Position numbers and translations under genes: made by a program. From Desulfobacterales bacterium (GTDB lineage Bacteria > Desulfobacterota > Desulfobacteria > Desulfobacterales > ETH-SRB1): a stretch of 52,167 nucleotides of DNA. Position 1 is the stretch's first letter. Every line of letters starts with the position of its first letter. The stretch lies in NCBI GenBank assembly GCA_030610995.1, contig JAUWQO010000008.1, positions 1-52,167 on the forward strand, written 5' to 3'. Below the pieces are notes generated by a model. It searched no databases. It had not been told where the DNA came from and saw nothing but the letters and a program-made list of their open reading frames with translations. This document shows, in pieces, positions 51,472 through 52,167 of this stretch.

Positions 51472-52167
51472 ATGGCTGAAGAAAATAGAACCTTGAAAAA
51501 AAAATGTACTGAACTGGAAAGGCTGTTAGAAGAAGCAAGACAAGAGGCAAGGTATTATCAGAGGCTTGCAAAGGAAACTGGAAAAAGAGGTTTAAGAGAA
51601 ATCGACCGGTTATCAAGACTTATCACCGTGTGCAAGAAAGCTCAGGAGGCGCTGCGGGAGAGCGAGGAAAGGAACAGGACTTTGTTTGATTTATCTCCCC
51701 AGGCTATAGCTCTCACCGAAGTGAGCACCGGTAGGTTAATCGACGTCAATAATAAGTTTTGTGAAGTGACAAAATACACCAGGGAGGAAATCCTTGGACG
51801 GACTACAACGGAATGCCCGTTTTACCCGGAGGAGGACAGGGATAAATTCATAAAGGAATTGCAGAAATTTGGGGGCGTTCGTGGATTGGAAATGAGTTTT
51901 ATGGCCAAGGACGGCTCGATTCTTGACGCACTCATGTTCGCCAAACCCGTTAGAATCAAAGGCGAATCGTTCATCCTTACTATATTTTTAGACCTGACGG
52001 ACCATAAGCATCTTGAAACCCAACTGCAACAAGCCCGGAAAATGGAAGCCATCGGCACCCTTGCCGGCGGCATAGCTCACGATTTCAACAACTTACTCAT
52101 GGGAATTCAAGGATACGCCTCTTTGATGCTTTTGGGCATCGATTCATCGCATCCACATTATAACAGG
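51472..52167 (+). CDS. PAS-domain sensor histidine kinase (3' end outside window)
   Basis: 232 codons visible, truncated by the window edge. N-terminal coiled coil (about 5-65), PAS domain (about 68-190: LFDLSPQAIALTEVSTGRL, FCEVTKYTREEILGRT, ending in LTIFLDLTDHK), then HisKA beginning KMEAIGTLAGGIAHDFNNLLMG with the phospho-accepting His at about residue 203. Soluble. ATG 51472 follows the FIST gene stop by four bases, indicating one operon and a FIST-PAS kinase signalling pair. Domains after HisKA cannot be seen. Confidence 0.9.
   Translation, partial: MAEENRTLKKKCTELERLLEEARQEARYYQRLAKETGKRGLREIDRLSRLITVCKKAQEALRESEERNRTLFDLSPQAIALTEVSTGRLIDVNNKFCEVTKYTREEILGRTTTECPFYPEEDRDKFIKELQKFGGVRGLEMSFMAKDGSILDALMFAKPVRIKGESFILTIFLDLTDHKHLETQLQQARKMEAIGTLAGGIAHDFNNLLMGIQGYASLMLLGIDSSHPHYNR

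Overview
The window looks like a piece of chromosome from a Gram-negative anaerobe of the Desulfobacterota (Desulfobacteraceae-like sulfate reducers or relatives). I infer this from the style of the proteins (ACS/PrpE-type acyl-CoA synthetases, ActP-like symporters, many soluble PAS kinases, a spore-photoproduct-lyase-like radical SAM protein), the AT-leaning composition and the very repeat-rich intergenic DNA. No rRNA, prophage, CRISPR array or intact transposase is visible.

Layout. 1-8.6 kb: an orphan TetR regulator, a divergent phosphoglycerate kinase, dodecin, a cold-shock protein, tRNA-Pro(CGG), purA, tadA, tRNA-Arg(ACG), purC and a ParB-domain protein. 8.8-24.3 kb: a short-chain fatty acid module with two sodium:solute symporters, a TPR lipoprotein, a 28-residue membrane microprotein, a response regulator, a membrane sensor fused to a DnaQ-type exonuclease, a cNMP/CBS/DUF294 nucleotidyltransferase-like protein, a second TetR paralogue, acetyl-CoA synthetase and a propionyl-CoA-synthetase-like enzyme. 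A scar at 8816-8958 shows that a second tetR-acs unit once preceded the first symporter and was deleted. 24.6-33.4 kb: three minus-strand sensor kinases, including an 1815-residue protein with a Ser/Thr-kinase-like domain, an AAA ATPase and a histidine kinase. 34-45 kb: SPL-like radical SAM protein, an EF-G paralogue and the isoprenoid/DNA-repair neighbourhood tlyA-dxs-ispA-(coiled-coil protein)-xseB-xseA. 45-52 kb: a dif-like site, a small conserved protein, a BI-1/YccA protein, glmM, a beta-helix protein, a decayed REP-type (RAYT) transposase fragment, and a FIST-domain sensor with a PAS histidine kinase that runs off the end.

How the parts work together. The symporters would import acetate or propionate, acs/prpE would activate them to CoA esters, and the response regulator, sensor-exonuclease and CBS protein are the accessory set often found beside ActP-type symporters. 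The TetR protein just upstream of acs is the likely local repressor.

The most unusual feature is the intergenic DNA. Nearly every gap over about 100 bp is filled by repeats built on one plan: two arms made of imperfect 7-8 bp words, the second arm the reverse complement of the first, around a short hinge. Several families with unrelated arm words share the same hinge. The families nest inside one another, and small GC-rich palindromes are inserted cleanly into them. With the RAYT remnant and two REP-doublet (REPIN-like) copies, this suggests a layered, once-mobile repeat system that punctuates operons and in places supplies the stop codon of the neighbouring gene. All similarity statements come from reading the sequence; no database search was run.
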